Below, piece after piece: positions 32,655 through 42,339 of a stretch of 64,000 nucleotides of DNA. The stretch's first letter is position 1. Every line of letters begins with the position of its first letter. The notes below the pieces were generated by a model. That model was not told the origin of the DNA. It worked only from the letters and a program-made list of their open reading frames with translations, and did no database searches. A program made the translations under genes and the position numbers. Source of the DNA: Tepidamorphaceae bacterium (GTDB taxonomy: Bacteria; Pseudomonadota; Alphaproteobacteria; Rhizobiales; Tepidamorphaceae); contig JANQNT010000021.1 in NCBI GenBank assembly GCA_028279445.1, positions 1 through 64,000 on the forward strand, written 5' to 3'.

Positions 32655-35075
32655 GTGTTTTTTGGGGCGCAGGCAGTGGCAGCGAATTCACAAGGGCAGG
32701 GCAAACCGGCCGCTGAAGGCAAGCCGGCGGCCAAAGGTGCCTCGCCCGGCAACAGCAAGCCGCCCGCCAGTGACAAGCAAACCCCCGGCAGCGCCGCGAC
32801 CCCGGTTCCCAATGGCGTGGAGCGGCCCACCGGGCTGAACCGCGTCATGCCGGTTGCCAGCGCGATCATCATTGTGCTGGCGATGATCTCCAGCATCGTC
32901 ACCTTCGCGATCTTCACCGGTCTCACACCGGTGAAGCCGGCGCGGTGGGTGATCACCGCCGCGGTCACCGTGAATTTCGTCATGGTGGCGATCCTCATCG
33001 CGTTCATCCTGCGCGAGATCTTCCGGCTGTGGTCGGCGCGCGCGCGCGGCAAGGCGGGATCGCGGCTTCACGTGCGGATCGTCACGCTGTTCTCCGTCGT
33101 CGCGGCGGTGCCGGCGATCCTGGTCGCCGTCGTCGCGGCGGTGACGCTCGACCAGGGGCTCGACCGCTGGTTCTCCGACCGCACCCGCGCCATCGTCCAG
33201 ACATCCATCTCCGTGGCGCAGTCCTACCTGCGCGAGCACGGGCAGGTGATCCGCGCCGATCTGCTGGCCATGGCCAACGACTTCGACCGCACCCGCCAGA
33301 TCCTGGTCATCGACGACCGGCGCATGCAGGATTTCCTCAATGCCCAGGCCAACGTGCGCGCCGTGCCGGCAGCCTATCTGCTGCGCGCCGACCGCACCGT
33401 CGTCTTCAAGGCACAAGGGCGCGGCGAGCGCGAATTCCTGCTGCCCCCGGCCAACGCGGTCGCGCAAGCCGCCGATGGCACGCCAATCGTCATCGCGCCC
33501 GGCGAGACCGACCAGGTGGGCGCGGTCATCAAGCTGAAGAACTACGACGATCTCTACCTCTACATCGCCCGTACGGTGGATCAGCAGGTGGTCTCCTACC
33601 TGCGCGACACGCAGGCCAATTTCTCCGAGTTCCAGCGCCTGGAGCAGGAGCGCTACGGTGTGCAACTGGCCTTCGCGCTGATCTATGTCGGGTTCGCACT
33701 GCTGCTGATGCTGTCGGCGATCCTGCTCGGCATCCGGTTCGCGGACCGGCTGGTCGCACCGATCCGCAGCCTGATCAGCGCGGCCGACCGCGTGGCCCAG
33801 GGCAAGTTCGACGTCACCGTGCCGATCAGCGAGAAGGCCGGTGACCTGGACATGCTCACCACGACCTTCAACACCATGACGGCGGAGGTGCGCTCGCAGC
33901 GCAACGAACTGCTGCGCGCCAACACCACGCTCGACGGCCGGCGGCGCTTCATGGAAGCCGTGCTGGCCGGTGTTACCGCCGGCGTCATCGGCGTGGGGCG
34001 CGACGGGCGCATCACGGTGATCAACCGCAGCGCCATCACGCTGTTGGGGCGCGGGCGGTTCGTCGGCCAGCCGATCACCGACGTGCTGCCGGAGATCTCG
34101 CGCATCATCGCGCATGCGGAGGCCCAGCCGCGCCGTATCGTGCGCAGCGAGATCACACTCAACCGGGACGACAAGGAGCGTACCATCGCCGTGCGCGTCG
34201 CCTCCGAGCAGGCCGATCCCAACGACCACTCGCTGGTGGTGACGCTGGACGACATCACCGATCTGGTCTCCGCCCAGCGCAGCGCTGCCTGGGCCGACGT
34301 GGCCCGGCGCATCGCCCACGAGATCAAGAACCCGCTGACGCCCATTCAGCTCTCCGCGGAGCGGCTGCGGCGCAAGTACGGCCACACCGTCGGGCGGGAT
34401 CGCGAGATTTTCGACCAGTGCATCGAGACGATCGTCCGCCAGGTTGGCGATATCGGCAGGATGGTCGACGAGTTCTCCAGCTTCGCGCGCATGCCCAAGC
34501 CGATCTTCTTCGATGAGGACATCGCCGATGTGGTGCGCCAGTCGGCGTTCCTGATGCGGGTGGGCAATCCCGGTATCGAGATCGTGGTCACCGGTACCGA
34601 CGAACCGCTGATCTGCCGCTTTGACCGCCGGCTGATCTCGCAGGGCCTCACCAACGTGATCAAGAACGCCACCGAGGCGGTCTCGGCGATCGACAACGAG
34701 GCGCGTGGCGGCGAGGGCGGGCGCATCGAGGTATCGCTGCAGGCCGGTGGCGCTTGGGTCGACATCCTCGTCACCGACAACGGGGTCGGCCTGCCGGCGG
34801 AAAACCGCGAGCGGCTGCTTGAGCCCTACATGACGACCCGCGAGAAGGGCACCGGGCTCGGCCTGGCCATCGTCTCGCGCATCATGGAAGAACACGGCGG
34901 CAACGTCACGCTGGGCGACGCGCCGGCTGTCGCCAGGGGCGGACGCGGCGCACAGGTGCGCATGCGGCTGAAGCGCGAATTGCAGGACGAAGACACCGCC
35001 GACATCACTCCACGACGCACGGCCGATCCAGCCAAGGATCGACCGATCCCGACCGCTTCATCGGCGGCGGAATAA
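32655..35075 (+). CDS. ntrY: Nitrogen/redox sensor histidine kinase NtrY
   Basis: 806 residues from a GTG. Ala/Pro/Lys-rich cytoplasmic start (about 1-60), transmembrane helices near 70-95 and 98-120 plus a third about 155-175, an extracytoplasmic region of about 160 residues, another helix about 335-360, HAMP, PAS (about 430-530), phospho-His in [15 protein letters not shown], and HATPase (NVIKNATEAVSAI, GTGLGLAIVSRI). It pairs with NtrX 34 nt downstream. The 120-bp gap after ntrC may hold a separate promoter. Confidence 0.95.
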   Translation: MFFGAQAVAANSQGQGKPAAEGKPAAKGASPGNSKPPASDKQTPGSAATPVPNGVERPTGLNRVMPVASAIIIVLAMISSIVTFAIFTGLTPVKPARWVITAAVTVNFVMVAILIAFILREIFRLWSARARGKAGSRLHVRIVTLFSVVAAVPAILVAVVAAVTLDQGLDRWFSDRTRAIVQTSISVAQSYLREHGQVIRADLLAMANDFDRTRQILVIDDRRMQDFLNAQANVRAVPAAYLLRADRTVVFKAQGRGEREFLLPPANAVAQAADGTPIVIAPGETDQVGAVIKLKNYDDLYLYIARTVDQQVVSYLRDTQANFSEFQRLEQERYGVQLAFALIYVGFALLLMLSAILLGIRFADRLVAPIRSLISAADRVAQGKFDVTVPISEKAGDLDMLTTTFNTMTAEVRSQRNELLRANTTLDGRRRFMEAVLAGVTAGVIGVGRDGRITVINRSAITLLGRGRFVGQPITDVLPEISRIIAHAEAQPRRIVRSEITLNRDDKERTIAVRVASEQADPNDHSLVVTLDDITDLVSAQRSAAWADVARRIAHEIKNPLTPIQLSAERLRRKYGHTVGRDREIFDQCIETIVRQVGDIGRMVDEFSSFARMPKPIFFDEDIADVVRQSAFLMRVGNPGIEIVVTGTDEPLICRFDRRLISQGLTNVIKNATEAVSAIDNEARGGEGGRIEVSLQAGGAWVDILVTDNGVGLPAENRERLLEPYMTTREKGTGLGLAIVSRIMEEHGGNVTLGDAPAVARGGRGAQVRMRLKRELQDEDTADITPRRTADPAKDRPIPTASSAAE

Positions 35076-35109
35076 CAAGGCGCAAGAAGTAACAGTTAGG
35101 GGCGCTGAC

Positions 35110-36474
35110 ATGGCCAAAGACATCCTTGTTGTCGACGACGAAGGCGATATCCGCGAGCTGGTCGCAGGGATCCTCGAGGACGAGGGCTACGATGTGCGTA
35201 CCGCCGGCGACAGCGATGGGGCGCTGGCCAGCATCGCCGAACGCAAGCCCTCGCTGGTGTTCCTCGACATCTGGCTGCAAGGCAGCCGCATGGACGGGCT
35301 GGAGGTGCTCGACGAGGTCAAGGCGCGCAACGGCGAATTGCCCGTGGTGATGATCTCCGGCCACGGCAACATCGAGACCGCCGTCACGGCAATCAAGGCC
35401 GGCGCCTACGACTTCATCGAGAAGCCCTTCCAGGCCGACCGGCTGGTACTGGTCGCCGAGCGGGCGCTGGAAGCCTCGCGGCTGCGCCGGGAGGTTCGCG
35501 ACCTGCGCGAACGCACCGCCGACAGCTACGAGTTGGTCGGCAGCTCCAGCGTCGTCAACCAGTTGCGCGCCACCATCGACCGGGTCGGGCCGACCAACAG
35601 CCGGGTGCTGGTGATGGGGCCTTCGGGCGCGGGCAAGGAACTCGCCGCGCGGCTGCTGCATGCGCGTTCGGCGCGCGCCAAGGGGCCTTTCGTCATCATC
35701 AACGCGGCGACGATCACGCCGGAGAACATGGAGCATGCGCTGTTCGGCGTCGAAGATGCCGGCAAGGTGAGCCGCATCGGCGCGCTGGAGGAGGCCCATG
35801 GCGGCACGCTGTTTGTCGACGAAATCGCCGATATGCCGCTGGAAACGCAGGGACGCATCCTGCGCGCCCTGACCGACCAGAGCTTCCAGCGGGTTGGCGG
35901 CGCGGGCCGTGTCCAGGTCGATGTGCGCATCGTCTCCTCCACCGCGCGCGACCTTGAAACGGAGGTTGCCGAGGGACGCTTCCGCCAGGACCTGTTTCAC
36001 CGCCTTGGCGTGGTGCCACTCCGGGTGCCGGCACTGGCGGAACGTCGCGAGGACGTGCCGTCGCTGATCGAGCACTTCATGAAGCAGATATCGAAATCCA
36101 CCGGCCTGGCCCTGCGGCTGGTCGGGGAGGACGCCATGGCCGTACTGCAGGCGCATGACTGGCCCGGCAACGTGCGCCAGTTGCGCAACAATGTGGAACG
36201 GCTGATGATTCTCACCGGCGGCGATCCGGACGCGGTGATCACCGCCGACATGCTGCCCAGCGAAGTCGGCGAAACGCTTCCCCCCGTGCCGGGAAGCGCG
36301 CGCGGCGACCAGCTCATGTCGCTGCCGCTGCGCGACGCGCGCGAGATCTTCGAGCGCGAATACCTCAACGCCCAGATCAACCGCTTCAGCGGCAATATCT
36401 CGCGCACCGCGGAGTTCATCGGCATGGAGCGCTCCGCCTTGCACCGCAAGCTGAAATCGCTGGGTATCGGCTGA
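35110..36474 (+). CDS. ntrX: Response regulator NtrX lacking the GAFTGA loop
   Basis: 454 residues: receiver (Asp53), AAA+ with Walker A GPSGAGKE (170-177) and FVDEIADMPLE, and a C-terminal Fis-type helix-turn-helix (FIGMERSALHRKLKSLG). Where NtrC has GAFTGA, NtrX reads FGVEDAGKVSRIGALEEA (about 212-229), so the sigma-54 contact loop is missing. As in other alphaproteobacterial NtrX proteins, it probably acts with the housekeeping sigma factor rather than as a sigma-54 activator. Confidence 0.95.
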   Translation: MAKDILVVDDEGDIRELVAGILEDEGYDVRTAGDSDGALASIAERKPSLVFLDIWLQGSRMDGLEVLDEVKARNGELPVVMISGHGNIETAVTAIKAGAYDFIEKPFQADRLVLVAERALEASRLRREVRDLRERTADSYELVGSSSVVNQLRATIDRVGPTNSRVLVMGPSGAGKELAARLLHARSARAKGPFVIINAATITPENMEHALFGVEDAGKVSRIGALEEAHGGTLFVDEIADMPLETQGRILRALTDQSFQRVGGAGRVQVDVRIVSSTARDLETEVAEGRFRQDLFHRLGVVPLRVPALAERREDVPSLIEHFMKQISKSTGLALRLVGEDAMAVLQAHDWPGNVRQLRNNVERLMILTGGDPDAVITADMLPSEVGETLPPVPGSARGDQLMSLPLRDAREIFEREYLNAQINRFSGNISRTAEFIGMERSALHRKLKSLGIG

Positions 36475-36610
36475 TCGGCAATCGCGCTTTTTGCACCGCG
36501 CCCTTTCTAAGCGGGCCGGCAACGGCTATAGACGCGCTCGCGGCGGGACGGGCGTGCGGACCGCGGCAGGATACTGAAATGCGCAAGCGCAACCAGCGCG
36601 GGGGCAGGGC

Positions 36611-37987
36611 ATGAAAGTCGTGATCTGCGGCGCCGGTCAGGTGGGTTTCGGCATCGCCGAACGGCTCGCCGCGGAAGACAACGATGTCTCCATCGTCGAT
36701 CTCTCGCCCAAGCTGATCCAGCAGATCAGTGAAATCCTCGACGTTCGCGGCATCGTCGGCCACGGCGCCCAGCCCGATGTGCTGGTGCAGGCAGGCATCG
36801 AGCAGGCCGACATGATCATCGCCGCCACGCTCTACGACGAAATCAACATGGTCGCCTGTCAGGTGGCCCATTCGCTGTTCAATGTGCCCACCAAGATCGC
36901 CCGGGTGCGGGCCCGCAGCTATCTGGCGCCGCACTGGCAGAACCTGTTTTCCAACGAGAACCTGCCGATCGACGTGATCATCTCGCCGGAAATCGAGGTG
37001 GGCGAGATGGTGCTGCGCCGCCTGGAGCTGCCGGGCGCCTCGGACACCATCTCCTTTGCCGACGGCGAGGCGGTGGTGGCCGGCGTCACCTGCGAAGCGG
37101 ACTGCCCGATCGTCGACACGCCGTTGAGCCAGCTCACCGAGCTGTTTCCCGATCTGCAATCGCTGATCGTCGGCATCTACCGCGACGGACAGCTCTTCGT
37201 GCCGCGCAGCTCCGATCACCTGCTGGTCGGGGACGTGGCCTATTTCGTCGCCGCCAGGGACCAGGTGCGGCGCACGCTTGGCATTTTCGGCCACGAGGAG
37301 CGCGAGGCCAGCCGGGTGGTCGTGGCGGGCGGCGGCAACATCGGCGTCTATGTCGCCCGTGCGCTGGAGGAACGCCAGCGCGGCGCCAAGATCAAGCTGA
37401 TCGAGGAATCGCGCGACCGCGCCATCGAGATTGCCGACTCGCTGCAACGTTCCGTCGTGCTGCATGGCAGCGCGCTGGACGAGGAGCTGCTGCGCGAGGC
37501 GGATACGCCGGAAGCCGACACGCTGCTGGCGGTCACCAATTCCGACGAGGTCAACATCCTGTCCTGCGTCATCGGCCGCCAGCTTGGCGCCGAGCGCACG
37601 CTGGCCCTCATCAACAACCGTGCCTATCCGGACCTGACCCGTTCGCTCGGCATCACCGCCCACGTCAACCCGCGCCAGATCACCATTTCCAAGATTCTCC
37701 AGCACGTGCGCCGCGGCCGCATCCGCGGGGTGCATTCGATCCAGAACGGGCGCGCCGAGATCATCGAGGCGGAGGCGCTGGAAACCTCGCCGCTGGTCGG
37801 CACGCCACTGCGCGACATCGCGCTCAGTGATGACATCCGCATCGGCGCCATCTATCGCGACGGCAAGCTGATCATTCCGCGTGGGGGCACGCAGATCAAC
37901 GAACACGACCGGGTGATCATCTTCGCCATGCAGAGCGCGGTGCGCAAAGTCGAGCAGATGTTCCGCGTATCGATCGAGTACTTCTGA
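36611..37987 (+). CDS. trkA: Trk potassium uptake regulatory protein TrkA
   Basis: Cytoplasmic NAD-binding gate of the Trk system. 458 residues arranged as two RCK-N/RCK-C pairs: the first Rossmann motif ICGAGQVGFGIAERLA (about 4-19), the second VVAGGGNIGVYVARALEE (about 237-254). Double-RCK architecture is the standard TrkA form. trkH starts 13 nt downstream. Linkage to ntrYX is conserved in alphaproteobacteria. Confidence 0.96.
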   Translation: MKVVICGAGQVGFGIAERLAAEDNDVSIVDLSPKLIQQISEILDVRGIVGHGAQPDVLVQAGIEQADMIIAATLYDEINMVACQVAHSLFNVPTKIARVRARSYLAPHWQNLFSNENLPIDVIISPEIEVGEMVLRRLELPGASDTISFADGEAVVAGVTCEADCPIVDTPLSQLTELFPDLQSLIVGIYRDGQLFVPRSSDHLLVGDVAYFVAARDQVRRTLGIFGHEEREASRVVVAGGGNIGVYVARALEERQRGAKIKLIEESRDRAIEIADSLQRSVVLHGSALDEELLREADTPEADTLLAVTNSDEVNILSCVIGRQLGAERTLALINNRAYPDLTRSLGITAHVNPRQITISKILQHVRRGRIRGVHSIQNGRAEIIEAEALETSPLVGTPLRDIALSDDIRIGAIYRDGKLIIPRGGTQINEHDRVIIFAMQSAVRKVEQMFRVSIEYF

Positions 37988-38000
37988 TCGCCGGCGAACC

Positions 38001-39440
38001 ATGATCGCGGTCGTCTATATCTTCTCGTTCTTCCTCGCCGCGCTGGGCGCGCTGCTGCTGATCGCCGGGGTGCTGTCGGGTGCCGCCGGCGAGACGGAGG
38101 TGGCCCCGGCGCTGTTCATCTCCGCCGCGCTGTGGATCTTCGTGGCCGGCGCCATCAACATGGCGCTGCGCGGGCGCGAACGCCGGCTGAAGCCACGCCA
38201 GCGGTTCCTGCTGGTCAGTCTGGTGTTCCTGGTACTGCCGGTGTTCGCCGCGGTCCCGATCTTGATCGCCGTACCGGATGCCGGTTTCGTCAATGCCTAC
38301 TTCGAGGCGGTCTCGGGGCTGACCACCACCGGCTGGAGCGCGCTGGGAGACACAGAGGCGCTTCCGCTGGGCATTGTGCTGTGGCGGGCCCAGTTGCAGT
38401 GGCTGGGCGGCGGCATCGTCCTGCTCGTCGTCATCTTCGTGCTGGCACCGGCGCGGGTCGGCGGCCTGCCGGACTCCCAGGCCGGTCCGCTTGACCATGT
38501 CGGCGCGTTCGAGCGGCAACGCCTGCTCTTTGCGCTATGGCGGGTGGTGCCACTCTATGTCGCATTCAGTTCGCTGTGCTTCGTGCTGCTGACCGTCACG
38601 GGAACGGCGCCCTTCGATGCCTTCGTGCTGGCTTCCGCGGCGGTCGCCACCAGCGCGTTTACTGCCCAGGCAGGGGAACTGGGCTCCTATGTCAACGATC
38701 CCGGCATCTGGATCATCACCGTGTTCAGCACTGTTTCGGCGGCCAGCTTCCTGTGGCTGCGGCGGCTGCTGCGGGCCAACAGAACCGCCCTGCAGCATCG
38801 CGAGAGCTTCTATCTGCTCGCCATCGTCATCGCTCTGGGGCTTGTGATGAGTCTGCTGATCTACAGCGGCACCGGCAGCGGCATCGGGGCAGCGCTTCGT
38901 GACGGGTTCTCGACTGCCGCCGCGGTGATCACCACCAGCGGGCTGGAGGCGCGGGCAGGGGGCATGCTGTCGCTGCCCTACGCGCTGCTGCTGATCCTCA
39001 TTCTGGTGGGCGGAGCCAGCTTCTCCACCGCCGGTGGCATCAAGATGTTCCGGGTCGGCGCCATGGCGGTGCAGTCGACGCGCGAGCTGGTGCGGCTGGT
39101 CTATCCGCACGCCATCCGCGCCGCACGGTTCGGCACGCAGGCCTACAACATCCAGATCATGAAGGCGATCTGGAGCCTGCTGTTCGCCGCGCTGGTGGCG
39201 GCCGGGCTGGGAGCGGCAGCGTTCGGGGTCGCCGGGTTGCCATTGGACCAGGCACTGCTTGGCGGTTTCGGCGCGGTCTCCAACATGGCCGTACCGCTGT
39301 CGCCGGAACCCAATACGACGCTGGCATTCGCCGCGATTCCCGACGGCGCCAAGCTTGTACTGTGCCTGATCATGGCCGCCGGACGTGTCGAATTGCTGAT
39401 TCTGCTCAGCGTCCTGTTTGCACCGCTTTGGCGGGGATAG
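38001..39440 (+). CDS. trkH: Trk potassium uptake membrane subunit TrkH
   Basis: 479 residues, about ten transmembrane helices. Four pore-loop repeats are visible, for example SGLTTTGWSAL, AVATSAFTAQAG, AAVITTSGLEARAGG and GAVSNMAVPLSPE; the second to fourth are less canonical than the first. A conserved GGASFSTAGGIKMFRV loop is present. It follows trkA with a 13-nt gap, so channel and gate are co-expressed. Confidence 0.93.
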   Translation: MIAVVYIFSFFLAALGALLLIAGVLSGAAGETEVAPALFISAALWIFVAGAINMALRGRERRLKPRQRFLLVSLVFLVLPVFAAVPILIAVPDAGFVNAYFEAVSGLTTTGWSALGDTEALPLGIVLWRAQLQWLGGGIVLLVVIFVLAPARVGGLPDSQAGPLDHVGAFERQRLLFALWRVVPLYVAFSSLCFVLLTVTGTAPFDAFVLASAAVATSAFTAQAGELGSYVNDPGIWIITVFSTVSAASFLWLRRLLRANRTALQHRESFYLLAIVIALGLVMSLLIYSGTGSGIGAALRDGFSTAAAVITTSGLEARAGGMLSLPYALLLILILVGGASFSTAGGIKMFRVGAMAVQSTRELVRLVYPHAIRAARFGTQAYNIQIMKAIWSLLFAALVAAGLGAAAFGVAGLPLDQALLGGFGAVSNMAVPLSPEPNTTLAFAAIPDGAKLVLCLIMAAGRVELLILLSVLFAPLWRG

Positions 39441-39605
39441 ACACCGACCTGCTATCCGGATTAGTGCTTAAGCCGTTTTTTCGGTGCAATGGGCTGTCGC
39501 TTCGCGTTACTGTCGCAACTATATTGATCACCAGGTGTCGCGCTGGCTTGACAGGCTGGCGGCTTCGAGGCCACGGGTGAGTCGTACGGGGTAAGGAAGA
39601 CAAAG

Positions 39606-39854
39606 ATGGCGGCTGAGAAAGCCCAGAACCTGCAAGATACGTTCCTCAATAACGTCCGTAAATCAAAGACACCGCTGACCATTTTCCTCGTCAACGGGGT
39701 GAAGCTGCAAGGCGTTGTGACCTGGTTTGACCAGTTTTGCGTGCTGCTGCGCCGCGACGGGCATTCGCAGCTCGTCTACAAGCACGCAATCTCCACCGTG
39801 ATGCCGAATCAGCCGATCCAGTTGTTCGACCCGTCCGAAGCCGAGTCCGAGTAG
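39606..39854 (+). CDS. hfq: RNA chaperone Hfq
   Basis: 82 residues. [39 protein letters not shown] is split between Sm1 and the start of Sm2, and [10 protein letters not shown] is the conserved Sm2 motif. Short acidic C-terminal tail, typical of alphaproteobacteria. Post-transcriptional regulator partnering small RNAs. The 165 bp upstream contain a TTGACA (about 39547) that could be a -35 element, without a clear -10. hflX follows 13 nt later. Confidence 0.97.
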   Translation: MAAEKAQNLQDTFLNNVRKSKTPLTIFLVNGVKLQGVVTWFDQFCVLLRRDGHSQLVYKHAISTVMPNQPIQLFDPSEAESE

Positions 39855-39867
39855 CCCGGAAGGCCCT

Positions 39868-41253
39868 GTGCGCACGCGCGACGCCAAACGGGCATCCGGA
39901 GTAGCCGAGCATGGCGACGGCATGGACGGGGAGGAACGTGCGGCTGCGCGCGCCCTGGTGATCGTCCCGACATTTTCGCAAGCCGAGACCGCAGGCGCGC
40001 AGCGTGACGGCGAAGCGCGCCTGGCCGAGGCCGTCGGACTGGCCCGGGCGATCGATCTGGAGGTCGTCGACGCGGGGCTCGTCACCATCAAGACGCCCCG
40101 GCCGGCAACCCTGATCGGCGGCGGCAAGGTCGAGGACATCGCCGCGCAGGCGCGTATGCTCGATGTCGGCCTGGTGATCGTTGATGCGGCGCTCACGCCG
40201 ATCCAGCAGCGCAATCTGGAGACCGCCTGGTCGGCCAAGGTGATCGACCGCACCGGCCTGATCCTGGAGATTTTCGGACGCCGGGCGCAGACCCGCGAGG
40301 GCCGACTGCAGGTGGAACTGGCGCATCTGACCTACCAGAAGAGCCGTTTGGTGCGCTCCTGGACCCACCTGGAGCGCCAGCGCGGCGGCTTCGGGTTCCT
40401 CGGCGGGCCGGGCGAGACGCAGATCGAGGCGGACCGACGCATCATCCAGCAGCGCATCGCGCGTATCCGCCGCGACCTCGATTCTGTACGCAAACACCGT
40501 CGGCTGCACCGCAGCGGGCGGGCGCGCATTCCTTATCCGGCGGTCGCGCTGGTCGGCTATACGAACGCCGGCAAGTCGACGCTGTTCAACCGGCTGACCG
40601 AGGCGTCCGTCGAGGCACGCGACATGCTGTTCGCGACGCTCGATCCGACCGTGCGCTCGATCGGACTGCCGCATGGGCGCGAGGTGACACTGTCGGATAC
40701 GGTGGGGTTCATCTCCGATCTGCCGACCGACCTAGTGGCCGCCTTCCGCGCCACGCTGGAGGAGGTGACGGAAGCCGATCTGATCCTGCACGTGCGCGAC
40801 ATCAGCCACGTCGACAGCGCCGCCCAGGCCGCCGACGTGCATCAGGTGCTGGAAGCGCTGGGCTTAAGCGCTGCGCCCGGCAATCTGGTCGAAGTGTGGA
40901 ACAAGCTCGATCTGGTGCCGGAAGCAGATCGTGAGGTGCTAACCGCACGTCTGTCCTCATTTGGGGACGCGCCCGCGCCGATTGCCGTCTCAGCACTGAC
41001 AGGCGAGGGGATCGATGACCTTCTCGCCGCGATCGAGACCTGGTTTGCCAGCGACAGCACGACCCGGCAGGTCGATCTCGACGCGGCCGATGGCGCGGCC
41101 CTCAACTGGCTTTACGAGAATTGCGAAGTTCTGACGCGCGGCGAGCCCGACGAGGCGGGACTGATCCCGCTCAGCGTGCGCGTGCCGTCGGCGCGCCTTG
41201 CCGCCTTCGAACAGCGTTTCGGCGAGCGCGGAAACGACGAGGCGGCCGAGTAG
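39868..41253 (+). CDS. hflX: GTPase HflX
   Basis: Ribosome-associated GTPase that splits stalled ribosomes. 461 residues from a GTG; an ATG 18 codons in (MDGEERAAA) is an alternative. N-terminal HflX domain with GGGKVEDIAAQA and KVIDRTGLILEIFGRRAQTREG, coiled-coil linker GGPGETQIEADRR, then the G domain with GYTNAGKSTLFN, DTVGFISDLP and NKLDLV. Its downstream end is separated from convergent mazG by structured repeat copy B. Confidence 0.95.
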   Translation: MRTRDAKRASGVAEHGDGMDGEERAAARALVIVPTFSQAETAGAQRDGEARLAEAVGLARAIDLEVVDAGLVTIKTPRPATLIGGGKVEDIAAQARMLDVGLVIVDAALTPIQQRNLETAWSAKVIDRTGLILEIFGRRAQTREGRLQVELAHLTYQKSRLVRSWTHLERQRGGFGFLGGPGETQIEADRRIIQQRIARIRRDLDSVRKHRRLHRSGRARIPYPAVALVGYTNAGKSTLFNRLTEASVEARDMLFATLDPTVRSIGLPHGREVTLSDTVGFISDLPTDLVAAFRATLEEVTEADLILHVRDISHVDSAAQAADVHQVLEALGLSAAPGNLVEVWNKLDLVPEADREVLTARLSSFGDAPAPIAVSALTGEGIDDLLAAIETWFASDSTTRQVDLDAADGAALNWLYENCEVLTRGEPDEAGLIPLSVRVPSARLAAFEQRFGERGNDEAAE

Positions 41254-41291
41254 GGTGCTGCTCCAGGCATAACCGGCGCGAAAATGGGGCT

Positions 41292-41398
41292 TAGATCATC
41301 CTGTGTTTGGGTTGAAACAACCCAAACACAGAAAAGATAATCGATTCTAAGAGTTTAGAGCAACTTATCTGCGCCGATCCAGGCGCAGGTTGCTCTAA
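41292..41398. repeat. Dispersed structured repeat, copy B (complete)
   Basis: Full-length version of the element at 18732. Hairpin 1: CTGTGTTTGGGTT (41301-41313) pairs perfectly with 41319-41331 over a 5-nt loop, extended by ATCATC/GATAAT. Hairpin 2: TTAGAGCAAC (41355-41364) pairs with GTTGCTCTAA (41389-41398), enclosing TGCGCC-GATCCA-GGCGCA. It lies between convergent hflX and mazG, can terminate both, and its end overlaps the mazG stop codon (41395-41397). Confidence 0.85.
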
Positions 41399-42231
41399 GT
41401 CGCGGATTTGGCGTTTGCCGCCGCCTTGGCTTCGTCCCATAGCGCGTCCATGCGTTCCAGCCCCGCATCGTCCAGCGCGATACCGCTTTCGGCCAGACGC
41501 GCCTCCACATGGGCAAAGCGCCGGCGCACCTTGGTATTGGTCGCGCGCAACGCCGTTTCCGGATCGATGCCGGCCTTGCGCGCCACGTTGACCAGGGAAA
41601 ACAGCGCGTCGCCGATCTCTTCGACCAGACGGGCCTGATCCTCGTGCGCATCGGCGAGCGCGGCGTCCATCTCGGCGAGTTCCTCGTCGAGTTTCGCGCG
41701 CGCCCCAGCGACATCGGGCCAATCGAATCCGGTTTTTGCGGCCTTTTTCTGCAGTTTCAGCGCCTGGGACAGGGCGGGCAGGGTGCGCGGCACCTCCTCC
41801 AGCAGCGAGGCGGGCGCTTCGGCAATGCCCCGCGCTGCCTTACGTTCAGCCCGCGCGGCCTTCTCAGCGGCCTTGATCTCCTCCCAAGTGACGCGAACGG
41901 CCTCGGTATCGTCGGCCTCGCCGCCGGCGAAGACATGCGGATGCCGCCGCACCATCTTGTCGTGAATCGCCGCGACCACATCGCCGAAGGCGAAGTGGCC
42001 GGCTTCCTGCGCCATGCGGGCATGGAACACCACCTGCAGCAGCAGGTCGCCCAGTTCATCCTTCAGGTCATCCAGATCGCCGCGTTCAATCGCATCAGCG
42101 ACCTCGTAGGCTTCCTCGATGGTGTACGGCACGATGCTCGCGAAGGTCTGCTGGACATCCCACGGACAGCCGCTGTGCGGATCGCGCAGCGCCGCCATCA
42201 CATCGAGCAGGTCCTCGATCGCCCGCGCCAT
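41395..42231 (-). CDS. mazG: Nucleoside triphosphate pyrophosphohydrolase MazG
   Basis: House-cleaning all-alpha NTP pyrophosphatase. 278 residues from MARAIEDLLDVMAALRD, with GGGAG 9 nt upstream; longer in-frame starts to 42345 lie in the AT-rich leader. The N-terminal catalytic module shows GCPWDVQQTFASI, EEAYEVADAI and DLKDELGDLLLQVVFHARMA with the EExxE...ExxD metal ligands, and a second MazG module (about 165-250, KLDEELAEMDAAL, EIGDALFSLVNVARKAG) follows. Confidence 0.95.
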   Translation of the reverse strand: MARAIEDLLDVMAALRDPHSGCPWDVQQTFASIVPYTIEEAYEVADAIERGDLDDLKDELGDLLLQVVFHARMAQEAGHFAFGDVVAAIHDKMVRRHPHVFAGGEADDTEAVRVTWEEIKAAEKAARAERKAARGIAEAPASLLEEVPRTLPALSQALKLQKKAAKTGFDWPDVAGARAKLDEELAEMDAALADAHEDQARLVEEIGDALFSLVNVARKAGIDPETALRATNTKVRRRFAHVEARLAESGIALDDAGLERMDALWDEAKAAANAKSAT

Positions 42232-42339
42232 GATCCAAGCTCCCATTTGAGGTCGATTGTTTGCGAGGGGATAGCCCATGGCGTGATGGTGGGCAAACGG
42301 GCTGGATCGGGGGAACGTCCGTGGCGGCGTCAGTGCCTT

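Noticed and set aside
39441-39605. Intrinsic terminator after trkH (CCG-TTTTTT-CGG)
   Set aside because: The stem is only 3 bp; the T-run is in the loop, not after the stem.
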